A stretch of 64,000 nucleotides of DNA from Septoria linicola (GCA_024114885.1 CP099418.1:2294001-2358000); one strand, 5' to 3'. Shown: positions 45,448 through 58,154, counted from the first letter of the stretch. The notes: generated from the letters alone by a model not told the origin. Program-made: numbers and translations.

Positions 45448-45453
45448 AATAAA
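45448..45453 (+). terminator. Candidate polyadenylation signal of the lipase gene
   Basis: AATAAA 77 bases after the lipase stop, in an A/T-rich stretch, only 27 bases before the stop codon of the opposing gene. Confidence 0.4.
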
Positions 45454-45479
45454 GATGACTGCTCCCGCACGTTTGTCTC

Positions 45480-46663
45480 TCACGTTTTCGGCCCATGCTC
45501 TTCGACAGAGTATGTCCTCACACGTTCGATGCTCTTTGTGTTCTCCAGGTCTGGGGAAAGACATGTGTCGTCTGTGCTCTCTGACATATTTCTCAGTGGA
45601 CCTGTACCCGTCCTCGACTGCCACGATCTCGTGCGGCTCGAAGCTCGTGGCGTGGTCAATCTGGTCCTTGCTGGCTCCAAAAGGTGCCGGATCAATGGCC
45701 TCAGCGTAGCGCAACAACAAGCCGTAATGGCGAGCCCCGTTTCGGTACAGGACCAAATAGCGACATCGGTCGTGGCATGTAAGAAGTCTGCTTCGTTCGA
45801 CATGGTCTGTATGTATGGAATGCGCGCAATGGTCGCAATGGATGCACTGTGTGAGGGGTTAGCAAGTAGATCGCCGAGGTGGAAATATAAGACACGGCCA
45901 CTTACACTGCACTCATGGCCAAGATCACACCGACCATGACCTTTTCTCGCTTCGCGAGCTGCTCGAGATTACAGACAATGATGAACGGCAGGATCGAATA
46001 CACCCAATCGCCGACGCAAGTAATTGCACTGTAGACGTAAGTCGCGCTCGTGACGATCGATGTTGCCAGACAAGTCCCTTCCGCTCCAGTGAATCTCGTC
46101 CAGAAGTAGGATGACGGTATGCACTGGAAGAGGAAGATGAAGAAGAACGACAGACTATAGAGCTCTGTCACGACCAAGACGGCGAGGAGGATTGTGCGTT
46201 GCGTCACATCGACGAGCAACCTCAGAAGCTGTAAGGCTATACTAGCCTTGATGGCCATGTTCGAGAGCACATAGAGCGGTTCGCAGATCCACCACCACTA
46301 CGACGGCTGTCAGCTTACGTTCTCAGATATCGGAAGAACTCTGCTTGCATACCTTCAAGCCGAGAACAATATCAGACGGAGGCTCGATGAGCCAGGCATG
46401 TTGACCAGTCCCGTGGTATACTCCCACAATAGCACAAAATGCGTGGCATACGAACAGGATCTGCACATTATCAGATGACTTTTACTCTTCATCGCTCTCT
46501 TGAAGCATCTTACCCAGGCGACCAGAGCAAGCCAGTCGTCCCAGCCGAACAACTTGATAACGACTGCTCGACAATATACTCGCAAGCCCGTAGCAATTGT
46601 CGTCAATGTGAGGAAGAGTAGAAACACTCCCATGACCTGAGGTCCACGCCCAGCTAGAGTCAT
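45480..46663 (-). CDS. Pth11-like seven-helix rhodopsin-fold membrane protein, four exons
   Basis: Exons 46663-46514, 46460-46353, 46297-45906 and 45846-45480 join in phase to 338 residues. Seven hydrophobic helices are visible. Family marks are MTLAGRGPQVMGVFLLFLTL at the start, LRVYCRAVVIKLFGWDDWLA after helix 1, and WWWICEPLYVLSNMAIKASI in helix 3. CVGDWVYSILPFIIVCNLEQ precedes helix 6, and AIWSCTETGLAITACCCATL with RPL marks helix 7. Pth11 proteins are plasma-membrane receptors for surface or host cues, but most members of this large fungal family have no known ligand. There is no N-terminal CFEM domain. The cytosolic tail is rich in Ser, Thr and Arg. Its 3' end faces the lipase gene 108 bases away. 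Confidence 0.88.
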
Positions 46664-48326
46664 CGTGAAGCAGGTGCGCCTTGGTGAAACCGGCGTTCAC
46701 GCCATTGCTAGTAGTGGTCCCAGCAGGACAGCTCATTCATATATGCCCTTGTTGACAATCATAGATCCTTCCTCCACTGCCCCGGGTTCGAGGCGACTAA
46801 ACTCTGGGGCCACTGCACGGTCTGTACCTCGAGCGGCCGATCATTGTCGTCCGGCACTTGCGACTTGCCAGGATGTCGGCTGGTTCCTGCATTGGATATG
46901 GAACCATTGCTGGAGAAGGACATCTTGTTGGGCATAGAACGTCGATGATCTTGTGAAGGGCGACATAACCGAGCATGAAAGTTTGGATAGTGTCTGCCAC
47001 TTATGCCCAAGCTTGCGTGCCGTTGCCGTGACTTAACCTTGCAGATCTCTTTTCGGCGGCAAGCCCATTGGGTGCTTCGTGAGAAAATGCAGTCGCGTCC
47101 TCGGTGATGTTACTGACTATAGCATTGTCTAATGCGTGCTGTGTCGCATCACATCGCCTCATAAAATCTGACGGGTTCCAGTGACCAGGATACCCCAAAT
47201 TCCGACCGAGAACTCATCACACCTCGGACGGGAACATGCGTGGCTTGGCACGGTGCAACGGAAGTAGTCAAGAATTGTCTGTCAGTATGTGGGCGCATCC
47301 CGTCCAAGGAGTGTGCGACACATTGTGCTCAGCGAACGGCACTGCATCTGTGGTAAACGTCATAGCCATTGATGAACCGCCGTGCTTGTCCTGTACTAAC
47401 GGCTTAATATATGTGGCCTTCTAGCGCCAATGCGGAGCTGTCAAATTGAACCTACAACGCTATTATTGATGACTTGCGATATGTTCCCTCGCCTGCACAC
47501 GAGTACAAACCCTCTTCCGAAAAGCTCTAGTCCGCCGGCTTGAGGCAAGGAGCGACGTAATCGCGCGGCCTTCGATATGCCACCACGCCACAGAGCCAGA
47601 GCACAGATCAATCGATACCAAGTAGGAGTGGTGGTGTCCAATACGATGGTTGTGTTGAATACGTTCGAACGACGGAACATTGATGGTCATCTCGCCGTGC
47701 GTACTCCGTCTCAGCTGCAATCGTGTCTGGTCAATATCCTGGTCTGGTCCTGATGTCGAGGCGGAGGAAAAGTAATGTTGGACGGCAGATGCTCGGACTT
47801 TTGCAGCGGTCGTCAGAACCATAGTCCGACATACTGCGTAGAACTCTCGATAGTCAGAGCACCACAATGCTGGTAGAGCGCTCGATGATGGTATCGTGGT
47901 GTTGGCGTAGGCCATTCCTAGGCTCATGACAGCATTCACAAGCTTCCACCGCAGAGGAAATTGCATCGTCGCAAGCCTCTTCTATTGCGGCCCTTGAGAC
48001 AATACAAAGTCTTCCTTACGTCAGAAGCCGTGGACCTAGAAGCCTCTCTTACTTGCTATTTCGTTCTGCGTAAGATCTGCATACAACATGCATGATGAAT
48101 GTGCCAAAGTGCTCTGCGTAGGGTACGCACACTGATCAAGGAGAGCTTTGTAGCAGATATGATCACGCTTCTGGAAGCCCTTGATAGCTTGATGTCAGCT
48201 TGGTAGATCATGTGTATGTATGTACTATTCAGCTCTCTGGTCCTGTCCGCGTCAGCAAGCCCTCGTATACCGTCGGTGCCCGTTTGCTATCGATACCTGT
48301 GCAAATGGCAGACTGTACTCAAAACC
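46664..48326. other. Unassigned 1.7-kb region upstream of the Pth11-like gene
   Basis: Promoter side of the Pth11-like gene and 3' flank of SKT5. It holds a 54-codon minus-strand frame (46923-46759, MSFSSNGSISNAG), possibly an upstream ORF. A 167-codon minus-strand ATG frame at 47966-47463 has a hydrophobic N-terminus (MQFPLRWKLVNAVMSLGMAY). Neither resembles a family, so I do not call them. Confidence 0.35.
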
Positions 48327-51300
48327 TCACATCACTGCACAGTTCTCCTCGTCTTTCTTCTGATCCTTGCGAGTTAGCTTTCCGCTCTGAGGCGCAGCCT
48401 TCTCCTTTTTGCCGCCGCCCCTCTTCAGCTCTTCCAGGCGCTCAATGGCTTTAGGGAACTTGTATGCTGCGAGTGTGTTAGTGTCTCTCGGAGAACTATT
48501 GTGATGGGGAACAAGACTTACAAGCCGCTCTCGAATACCACTTCCTCGCTTCATCCATGCTCTGAGGGCAGCCAATACCATTCTCGGTGAAGTAGCCCAT
48601 AGCAAACATCGCCTTGGCCAATGGCGGCTCAGAACTGGCAGCTTTCCTTGCCCATAGGTATGCCTCTGTATCACTGTTTTCCAGTATGCCTGCCGCGCCT
48701 GTCAGATACCAGCCAGAAAGTGCCAGCTCAGCTTGATGTTCGCCTTGCGCAGCGGCCTTCGTGTAGTAAGCGATGCTCGTTCGATTGTCGATCACGCAAC
48801 CGAGCGCGCCGTATTCGTATGCTTGGCCTAGTCGAAATTGACTGTGCTTGTAGCCTAAGCTAGCAGCTTGCTGGAACAGCTCACGAGCATAAGAATCATC
48901 GGCAACAACTTTATTTCGAACCTCGGGATTGGTGTTTCCACTCTCATAGAGCTGTGCGAGCTCATGAAGCGCATGCGGGTTGTCACCGTCAGCTTTCTCA
49001 GCACCTCGCTTGAGCCAGATGACAGCTTCAGTGATGTTGCGCTGCTGACCCAGCAGACCTTTGAGTAGGACTGCCCCAAGCTTGTACATTCCAGGCCCGT
49101 CACCCAGTGCTGCTGCACGACGGTACCATTGCACAGCTTTAGCATAATCGCGACTTGTGCCGCCACCTTCTTCGGCCCCCATCTCACAACATACGGCTGT
49201 TCTATAGGCAGCCTCGGCATGCCCTGCCTTAGCTGCTGCCTGATATAGCTTGAAGGCCTCTTTGGGATCGATCTCAAGCCCTAAAGTCCCGGATCCATAG
49301 CAGTCTGCTAGGTAGAACTGAGCATCCGGGTGACCGCCGTTGACGAGTTTCTTCAGGCGCTTATGAGCCTCCATCACGTACTTCTCACGATTCTTCCCGA
49401 CTGTTCTTGGGTCGGCACGTCCACCTTCAGTTGCCAAAACGGTGGATGCCTCAACAAGTTTCTTCACAAGCAGCAGCGCCTGCTTGACATTGTTCGGACT
49501 GCTGTCCACTGCTGACCTCAGCCGATCCAGCTCTGCATGCGTCACCGCTTGAGCAAACTGATCAACAAAAGTCTGTCGCTGATGCGGTCCATCCGCGGTC
49601 GACGGCTGGGCTGGTGGAGGCGGCTGAGAGCTGCCATAGTTGCGCACTGGAGGTGGTTTTGTCGGCTGCCCTGCTCCTCCATTTTCCATCAAGTCCGGGC
49701 GCACAGGTATTGGGTGATGAGGGAGTGCGTCCGGGTTATGCTCAGGGGCCGATCGCTGCTGGCTAAGCGGTGGCGCACCCATGCCGCGCGACATACCTCG
49801 TGTAGGAGGCGCACTGCCAGCCCTGTTGGCTCCAGGATCAGACCAAGTCGTCCCTTGTCGATCGAGGTCAGGTCGCGGAGGATATCCTCGGCCCATAGGC
49901 AGGCCATGTGGTCCGCCTCGTGCGTGCATGCCGTTCGGCCCGCCTCGCATTGGGGGCGGTGGACCGCGTGGAAGGGGTCGGCCATGTGCATCAAATCGTT
50001 GCGGAGGTGGTGGTCCGTTGCGCATGGGTACAGGTCGGCCATCATCTAATGAGCGTCTTACCGGCGGCTCATGCGCGAATGGAGCACGAGGAGGCTGCAT
50101 TGCGCTAGGCGGACCTTGTCGCATTCGAGGATCTTGATGGCCCGTTGGTGGCGGTCGCTGCGCGTACGATTGGGGTGGGACTGAGGATGCGCCACCATGG
50201 AAGCCATTGGTTCTTGGAGGCCCTCCAGAATCCGGAGGCCGTCGACTGGATTGATGTTGTTGGTGCTGTTCATAGCGCACATCTGGTGCGCTAGATGAAT
50301 GAGGCAATCTTGGATGTCCTGTAGGTGGTAGCAAGGGCGCGACTGCAGCTTCGCTCGCCTGGACACGCTTTTGTAGACGAGAAGTTTGTGCTGGCGCAGC
50401 ACTGTCAAAATCGGGCATATCTGCTTCGATCTCCTCTTCACGAGTCGTGGGCCTGCGCTGTAATGGTTTTGGTGCAGACTCGACTCCATAGTCATCGTAG
50501 ATATCACCCAGGCTCATCGGCCTGCTGCCATTGTCCTGCGCGAAAGGCTTCTGACGCGGACTCGGGTAGTCGTCATATATTGCTGCAGACTGGGGTTGTG
50601 ATAGGGGTACAGCAGGCTGGTGGACAGCCTGCGACCTCGGACCTTGTGACGTGGCGGGTCGCAGTGGTACGGCGTGTGCGGGACTCAATGGCTGCTGTCC
50701 GTTGTAGCCCGGGGCATGGTAATGCTGAGCTTGAGTTGTGTCGATGGGAGGAACAATGCCAGGTCCGCGCGCGACTGGTCGTTCGTGGTGAAAGGCATCG
50801 TTGGAACGATAGTCTGGCTGGTGCGCTGCTGCTTGATTGTGTATGTCGTGGCGGTAGCCGTTCATCTGCTTGAGTCCATCTTGTCCAAGGCCAAAATCGA
50901 ACTGCTGGTCGATGGGACTTCCTAATTCGTTCGCTGGGTGTTGTAAGGCTGGCTGTGGAGGCGCTGACCTTTCCTGATGGTTGTACTGTGAAGCAAATGC
51001 TTCGTCACGAGTTGTATGATAGCTGTTCTCGTGTGTAGCATCTGGGCGTCGACCCTCGGACGTTTTTGGCCTCCGCTCCTGCTCACGACTTCCTCGGTGG
51101 CTCCTGCCTTCCGATTGCTTAGAGCTAGGTCGCTCTTTCTTCTTCTCGCCGAATACTGGAAAAGCATTGTCAAACGGCAAAGTCCCTGGCGAGCGCGCTT
51201 CAGCCTTCATCTTTGCCCTCTCCTTTGCCTTCCATTCCTCCATAGACGACTTGCTAGGTGCCTGCTCCTGTGCCTGGCGACTTTGTTGCAGCGGCGCGTT

Positions 51301-51804
51301 GTCGTGGCCATATCCGCTTGTTTGCTGTTGATCGTACTGATAATGCTCCCTTGGTCCGCGCTGGTCGTCGTATCTGGGTGCATTGCCCGGGTGAGGCCCT
51401 CCTCGCGCCTGGTTCGGAGGTGGTTTCTGGTGTTGTTGCTGGGCTCTCGGCTGATAACGAGCATCGTACTGTCTGTCCTGACTATAGTCCTGCTGTTGTG
51501 CATACTCCTGACTATATTGCGGGTCGTACTGCTGTTGCCTGCTTTGCGCATGATCATAGCCATTACTGTATCCTGCGTTTCCGTCCTGGCCATAGTTCTG
51601 GTCATAGCCGCCATACTGTGATTGTTGTTGCTGTTGGTGAGGCTGCGCATAGCCTGTCTGGTCGTAGGGATCGTGAGGGTGATCAAACGGCGTGCTCGCA
51701 AAGTCGGAATAATCGTTGTAGTTTTGTACAGGTGCAGGTGGCTGCGCGCGGGCCTGGTACGCTCTCCGAGGAGGCTCATAGGACGAGTTCTGGTCGTAGG
51801 CCAT
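48327..51804 (-). CDS. SKT5: Skt5/Chs4-type chitin synthase activator with Sel1 repeats and CaaX box
   Basis: Exons 51804-48522 and 48466-48327 join in phase to 1140 residues. The first ~740 residues are disordered and rich in Gln, Pro, Tyr and Arg. From about residue 745 (FVDQFAQAVTHAELDRLRSA) a run of seven or so Sel1/TPR-like repeats follows, e.g. AQFYLADCYGSGTLGLEIDP, AVQWYRRAAALGDGPGMYKL and SQFRLGQAYEYGALGCVIDN. The second exon adds a Lys-rich segment and ends in CAVM, a CaaX box for prenylation, as in yeast Skt5. Skt5/Chs4 recruits and activates chitin synthase III at the bud neck or septum and growing tip. The single-frame reading misses the CaaX end because a 55-base intron separates it. 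Confidence 0.92.
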
Positions 51805-53799
51805 GTTGCACTATTCTCCGACTTTCAAGACTCTTGCATATACTACACCATGGTTGTCTGCAAACGGAAGAGTCAAAGAATGTGTGCAGGTCGTCCTTCG
51901 CAGCAAAGACAACAACAACGACTGTCAACCGGCGCCTCGTGACCAGCCAGTTGGAAAACGGGCAGTCTGCAACGGCGGCGGCCTTCAGTTTAGCATCGAA
52001 CCAGGATTTCCAGTCGACTCGCAGTCGGGTGGCTATGTACACTCGTCAATATTGTGCCGGAGGCGTGACAGGCGCTACAAGCAGAACCATTTGTCCAGGT
52101 CTAGAGCCTAGAGTCTCATGATGAGCTGCGCGCGCTCGATCCAATAAGAACGTGCCAATCGCGTCAAATCTATGGGAGGACCTGCAGATGCCCGCAACCT
52201 TGTGCCACCAGCTTATGATCTTCTGATCGGTCTCACAAGAGCAGTACAATGGCGACGCTGCTCGTGCGGCTTGTACACTGGCATACTACTGTGCTTGCCA
52301 TCGCCATCGGACATGCCGTGGTCTCATCAGACAACAACGCCGCCGCTTTTCCCCTTTGTACGACGACTCTCGCCCGATTAATGAGGGGAACGAGAAGCGG
52401 ATTTCTAGCCTAGCGATATTGCCGACACGTGTGACGATGCCTCCTACTTCGGCCTTCTAGAACGATACAACATATGGTTCTTCTATGTCTTCAATCATAC
52501 TGATACCGTCAATTGCTCAGAGCACAAGGTAGCTCTAGACACTGCGATGGAGACCTGGTCTAGAGAGGATAGCGTAGCTTCCTATCATGTAGCTACTGAG
52601 ATTTACGACTGTGACTGCGTATGCTCGTCTTCTCTGTTCAGTGAGGTCCACAATGATACAGCGCAGCCAATCCAATAAGCGTGACGCGAAGCGCTTGTGT
52701 ACACATTCTAATCAAGTAAACTATGTGTTGAAGTGGATTCTGGGAGTCTCGCTCCGTTGCTGGCATCATGTTCCCTTTAACTGGCATACCTATGGTGATC
52801 CTTCAAAAGTGATTGCTCCAGAGCAGCTCTCAAGGTAAGCAAGAGTGGGAGCTATATGCGAAACATAAGCCACGTACATGTTATCGACGCACCAGCTGTC
52901 CGCTCGGATCAAATGGCAAGAATATGCCCCTTTCATCGAATGTCAACGGCCACGCAGCATCCAGTAGTGGATGACTCGCGCTGAACCAGAGACAAGACGT
53001 GTACCATGCAGTCAGCCACGCCTAGTATGCACCCATTGCAATCGTGCAGATCCATTCGGGGTGTTCGTAGATGGTGTAAGAAAGTAATCACTCCTGGTGT
53101 TTGCAAACGCAAACAATGGAAGCTGCAACACGTCATCCCAATCACAGAGATGCAGGCAGATACATGCGAACACACTGAAGACAGGACGACACCAGAAAAC
53201 TGGGACGGACAGGACTACTATCATGGCTGTGAATGGCAGGCCTCTCCGCGCGCAACCATAGAGCACATCCGGCCGAACCGTTGTATAGTTTTATTGTTGA
53301 AGATTCAGTCCAAGTCGTGTGTCCCTGGTAAGCAGTACTGCTTGGCGTCTCTCTTTGCGACGCGACTCCATCGTCCTCGACAGTGCCACCTGCCCGACTT
53401 TTCTCACAGTATTCACGCGTTTCGTTCGTCCTGATTCTTCGAATCAGCCAGCCAGCACGCGTACCGGCAGAACTACATCGCTCTCCTGGCAACTGACGAG
53501 TGGCATGGTCGCTGCCACGGGCCACAGACTCGACGACGCGCGCATCTGAGACCGAGACTCTCTGGACTCCACCTCCCACCCACAACCACAACCACAACTG
53601 CCCGTCTGCCCAGCACAACACACTCAGACACACACGCTCGCTCGCTTGCATCAGGACCGGCCACTTCCCACGGCCGGACTGACCTGACCCGACCGCAATA
53701 CCTGTTATACCACTGTATCGCGGTTGCTCCCTCGCGATAGATCAAACGAAGGGATTTTCGCCCACTTAGACTTGCATAGAAACACCGCCTGCTTCCAAA
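51805..53799. other. Long divergent region between SKT5 and the forkhead gene
   Basis: 2 kb between divergent genes. The last 250 bases before the forkhead ATG are CA/CT-rich (53560-53700), probably leader. No gene is supported. Confidence 0.45.
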
Positions 53800-56262
53800 A
53801 TGCCGCCTTCGGGACGCAAGGCCAAGACCCGGGCGCGCAGAGCGCCTGCGGCCACCGAGGCTCATGAGCCATCCGATGTCGATGTGGTCGAGGCCCAGGC
53901 CACGCCCACGCGTGGCTCTAAAAAACGAACTCGAGGGAGCGAGACGACTGCGCCAGTTCCGCGCAATACCCGTCGCAAGACCAAGGACACTCGTCCCGCT
54001 GAAGGTGATGACACTGAAGGCACAGAGGCACATGAAGCCAGCGACAACGAAACCGAGCCATCGACACCCACCGAGCAGGAGATTATTCAAAGCTTGAGAG
54101 TGTCAGATAAGCAGGTCATGGCCGTCGAAGACTATGCCAACGATCTTCTGGAGGGGCAGGAGAATGTCCCCGGCTATGGCAAGATCGCTGGTCGAGATTG
54201 GGTCTTCATCATTAGGAAGGTGGAGGTGAACATCGGTAGACCCGAGGCACATGAGCGCCTACCCGTTGCATCGACGACGGAGGGCGGAGTGAGCCAGCCC
54301 ACAACGCCAACAGCGAGAACGATTGTCGACATTGATCTTGGGCCGGACCGACAGATTTCCAGACTCCATGCCACCATTTCCTACGAACCAGATGAACAGC
54401 GCTGGATCATCCGTGTGAATGGTCGTAATGGCGTGCGTGTCGATAATAATCTGTGCAGGCGAGGAGGTTCCATGTACCTGCGCAACGGCTCCGTGATTGA
54501 AATCGCGTCCACTCAGATGGCTTTCATAACTACAGCCACCGATGAGAATGATGGGCCAGTTTGGGATGCATCTATCATCAAACAGGCGCAGTCATCCTCG
54601 GATGATGGTCACGATGGCGAAGACGACCCCCGCAATGGACACGCGCGAACTCAGGCATCGTCTACTGCTGGCCGTGGTCACCAACAAGAGCAGAGCGTGT
54701 ACCAGTCAGACTTCTCCGGTCAACAGCAGAGACAAGGCTCGCAGCAGCAGCAGCAGCGAATGCACCCACATTCGCAAAGAGCGGCTTTACAAGCCAACCC
54801 TGGAACTCCCTTGCGCGCAACCCATCCTTACGCAAAATCCTCGCCTGCTGCTAATTATGCTCGTGGCGTCATGATGGAGTCTACGGAAACGATCGATTAT
54901 GCTGCGGAAAGCGCCAAGGATCTCAAACCGCCTCACTCGTATGCTCAGTTGATCGGCATGGCCATCCTGAGCACTCAAGAGCAGCAAATGACTCTCAACA
55001 ATATTTACAAGTGGATCATGGCTAACTACGCGTTCTACCGCTTCAACACTGGTGGCTGGCAAAACAGCATTCGCCACAATCTGAGTCTGAACAAAGCTTT
55101 CACCAAGATTGCACGTCGTACTGATGAGCCTGGGAAGGGCATGAAATGGATCATTGAACCTACCGAGTTTGACAACTTTGTGCAGCAAGGAATGAAAGGC
55201 TGTCGACGGCCAAACCCCATCCCTGGGACGCAGAGCACATTGGGATCGCCTCACAGTCCTGCTTTGCGATCAGGTATCAAGCGTGACGACGAGATAACTC
55301 CACCAATGAACTCGTACCAACCCTCTTACTCCACCGCGATTGAGGCCTACACTCCTGATCGCGGACCCAGACGCCCTGCAAATGGCCGCCTGGAGAGCAG
55401 CGCAGGTCTGGCAATCGAGAGCCATAGCTTGGTCGACTATGACTACCCACAAAGATCTACGCCGCGGAATGGACTGAATGCTCTCGCGAATGCTGCAGGC
55501 TCGCCACCTGCGCTCTACGTCAATGACGAAGGCCGGACTGGGCCTCTGGACACGCCTTTTCCACTTCGTCCGTCTCAGCGCTTGGCTCCGCCAAGTACGT
55601 TGAGACGCCCGAGCGACTTCATTCAGTTCAGCAGCCCAGCGCCCTTTTGGAAAATGGAAGGGCTGGCGGGAAGCACGCCTTTCAAACCGTTTGACATTAG
55701 TCCATTGAAGACCCCGTTCCCGCTCAACAAGGAGGCTGCGAAGCAGAGCCAGGAAATCGAAGAGCGGACTTCTCCTGACGACAAGCCGGAGGTCGAGGAA
55801 CTGGCATCAAAGCCTGTCGAGCCCAAAAGAGCCGGTAGCCCATTGATCGGTTCGAGCAGTCCGCCGCGAGCGCATAATCCTGCTCGTGCGCTCGATGCCA
55901 GTCCGACTATTAGCCGTCCGACTACTGCTGTTGCGAAGACGCTCAGCCAATTGGGCACCTCTTCGCATGAGACTGACGACGAGCGGCAGCACGCACCTGA
56001 GAAGACTCCTCCGAGCGCCGTGTCTCAGACAACAGCTGTACAACAACATACACCACCAACCACGGTGGTACAGACCACCCAGCCGGCAGCCAGACAGCAT
56101 GAGTTGCCAAAGACTGCGGTGGTGAACAGCTTTGAACCTGTGCAACCGCCTGCCACGAACGGATCTTCCTATCGTCAGAGCGGTCCGTATGCTCCAGTGT
56201 CGCAGCCGCACACATATCAGGCGAACGATGACGATGATGAGGGGATCGATCTTGCGAAGTGA
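53800..56262 (+). CDS. FHA-forkhead transcription factor (Fkh1/Fkh2 type)
   Basis: Single exon, 820 residues; ATG in a good context (CCAAAATGCCG). Acidic and basic N-terminus with a nuclear-targeting stretch; FHA domain at about residues 120-245 (GRDWVFIIRKVEVNIGR, then DRQISRLHATISYEPDEQRW and NGRNGVRVDN, the phosphothreonine-binding Arg/Ser/Asn set). The forkhead winged helix spans about residues 370-470: KPPHSYAQLIGMAILSTQEQ, WIMANYAFYRFNTGGWQNSI and RHNLSLNKAFTKIARRTDEP. Fkh proteins with both domains control G2/M genes with Mcm1 partners, plus silencing and replication timing in yeast, and hyphal morphology in other fungi. The C-terminal 350 residues are disordered with many SP/TP sites. 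Fkh1 and Fkh2 cannot be separated; filamentous fungi usually have one such gene. Confidence 0.93.
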   Translation: MPPSGRKAKTRARRAPAATEAHEPSDVDVVEAQATPTRGSKKRTRGSETTAPVPRNTRRKTKDTRPAEGDDTEGTEAHEASDNETEPSTPTEQEIIQSLRVSDKQVMAVEDYANDLLEGQENVPGYGKIAGRDWVFIIRKVEVNIGRPEAHERLPVASTTEGGVSQPTTPTARTIVDIDLGPDRQISRLHATISYEPDEQRWIIRVNGRNGVRVDNNLCRRGGSMYLRNGSVIEIASTQMAFITTATDENDGPVWDASIIKQAQSSSDDGHDGEDDPRNGHARTQASSTAGRGHQQEQSVYQSDFSGQQQRQGSQQQQQRMHPHSQRAALQANPGTPLRATHPYAKSSPAANYARGVMMESTETIDYAAESAKDLKPPHSYAQLIGMAILSTQEQQMTLNNIYKWIMANYAFYRFNTGGWQNSIRHNLSLNKAFTKIARRTDEPGKGMKWIIEPTEFDNFVQQGMKGCRRPNPIPGTQSTLGSPHSPALRSGIKRDDEITPPMNSYQPSYSTAIEAYTPDRGPRRPANGRLESSAGLAIESHSLVDYDYPQRSTPRNGLNALANAAGSPPALYVNDEGRTGPLDTPFPLRPSQRLAPPSTLRRPSDFIQFSSPAPFWKMEGLAGSTPFKPFDISPLKTPFPLNKEAAKQSQEIEERTSPDDKPEVEELASKPVEPKRAGSPLIGSSSPPRAHNPARALDASPTISRPTTAVAKTLSQLGTSSHETDDERQHAPEKTPPSAVSQTTAVQQHTPPTTVVQTTQPAARQHELPKTAVVNSFEPVQPPATNGSSYRQSGPYAPVSQPHTYQANDDDDEGIDLAK

Positions 56263-58154
56263 GTAGCTCGGTGGTGCAGCTTGAGCCAGCCGGCAGATGA
56301 CATAGTACTGACCAGAACTTAGGGGCTTCCAACCGATTGGCACGTTCCATCAGCAAAATCACATGGCGATGCATGCAGGCATGCCAACGTTCCGTTGAGT
56401 GCCGCCAAGGTGGCGTCCTCCATGGCACTGACACCATGAACAGCAAGCCTCTCTTGTAGGTTGTCCTGTTGTGGTTGATGCTTGTCCTTGATTGCAGTAT
56501 GTATATTGGCTCATGAGATATGTATTTCACGAAATGCTTGAATGATCGGCATGATGTTGGGTGTCCAGGTTCGGGACAGGTCTGCTGTTGTTGTGAAATG
56601 AAGACAAGTAGTGGGATGAAAGAAAAGTGAAGAGGAAGATTCAACTCTGGCAATTTCGGTGCTTGATGTCCTGTCTCGTCTTGATTTGCTTCACTTCCGA
56701 GATCTCGCCAGCCACCGCGTTTTCTTGACACATGAGATTCCACAATCGATAGCTCGCTAGCATTACAACACGCGAGAGCGAATGATGGGCTTCACTCTGC
56801 GATTCGCGATCAGAAGAATAATGACAGTCATGGTTTCAGGGTGTGCTGGTAGACGTTCTGGTTTCTTGCTATCGACTCTGCGCGGTCCAACTTTTACTGG
56901 AGCAATGTGAACTGTGCAGGACGAGGCAATTCTGCGGAACGTCAAGTCAACAATGCCGGTGCAGGTCCACAGTGATGTGCACGACGTTGTCAAGACTGAC
57001 CAAGGAGTGCCATATGCCATTCATGAATAGCGTCATATCTCTGCCAACCTACGCGTGTTTGCTTCGGTATGAGGAAGCATATCTCGTGGATGGGACGCTT
57101 CGTGTCTACAAAGTCGCCTCTGTCATGAGCACAAGCTTGATCACTATACTCCAGCCTGTTGTCTGATGCAAGGTAGCTCTGTCACGTACTGCTATGTGCG
57201 AGATACATCATCAACAAAGCTAAATACTACCAGCAGAAGCTGTCGCGAGATCGCTCCTCGTATGCTGAGAGCCCTTTTGGCCACGCGAGCGCTAAGTTAG
57301 GAGCGGCAAGCTTCCGACGAAAGTGGTCTTCGTCATGTTTCCAGGAGGCACAGTATTGATCATCGTGAGCAGTACTCAGACGCGAGCTGCAGGAAGTCTC
57401 GCGGTGACTCGTGGATGCGTAGCAATATATCCCAAGGTGGCAGGAAATGGACAGCAGAAAGGCGAAAGGCTTTATCAGGCAAAAGCGCTCAGGAGCCGTT
57501 GATTGATAGAGTTGAACCATCACAGCCGGTTGGACGCAAAAGCCACCTAGTTTGCCGAAAGTGGCCCAAACGCCTTTAGCTTCATTTCACCTGATTGCCT
57601 CGATCTCACAGTAGCGTTGCACAGAAGACGGGCGTGGCCAGTCGTCTCCTGCGACACGCTCACACAGGGAAACCATCCCATACATCTGCAGTACTATTGC
57701 CTTTTTTACATTGTGCTCATTCTTCTTGTCAGCTGTCTCTCTCTCATATATTATCGTGTCGACTTGGTGCTACAGACCAACCAGGATCGAGTATCGTCGA
57801 GCGGGTGTGCTTGCTGTGGCACATAGACTATGTACTTCCTTGGACCGGCTCCCTGCACAAAGTCACTGCACTGCTCGTCGATCGCCGACTGCCCGCAACG
57901 TTGCTTCGTGCGCCTGTAGTATTCTTCTCCTCGACTGCAAGTAGTGACACTACTCGGGGCAACATTTGACGAGGGATACGTGAGAATTGCATTATTTGGA
58001 GAGTACCGGCGGGCGAGGTGTTACTACTGCTGCCGCTGCCGCCACTGCCACTGCCACTGCCACTGCACCTGCTACTGCTGCCAGTGGTGACACAGGGCAT
58101 GTCTGCGGTGTGAACGGCGGACAGGCAGGCAGGCTGGCTGGCTAGCACAACAAC
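56263..58154. other. Intergenic region between forkhead and TeaR genes
   Basis: 1.9 kb without a supported gene. A CTG/CCACTG repeat tract at 58027-58080 lies just before the TeaR start. Short frames (98-124 codons) are not protein-like. Confidence 0.45.
58027..58080. repeat. CTGCCA/CTGCTG tandem tract upstream of TeaR
   Basis: Hexamer and trinucleotide tract 75-130 bases before the TeaR ATG, in the presumed 5' leader. Confidence 0.75.

Noticed and set aside
46781..46800. GGTTCGA-like box resembling a tRNA B box
   Set aside because: No matching A box, acceptor stem or cloverleaf could be drawn around it.
52140..52840. Short plus-strand frames between SKT5 and the forkhead gene
   Set aside because: Composition is random-like, with no splice-consistent extension into a longer protein.
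58027..58080. Tandem tract considered as a CRISPR-like array
   Set aside because: It is a simple CTG/CCACTG microsatellite without spacers, in a eukaryotic sequence.
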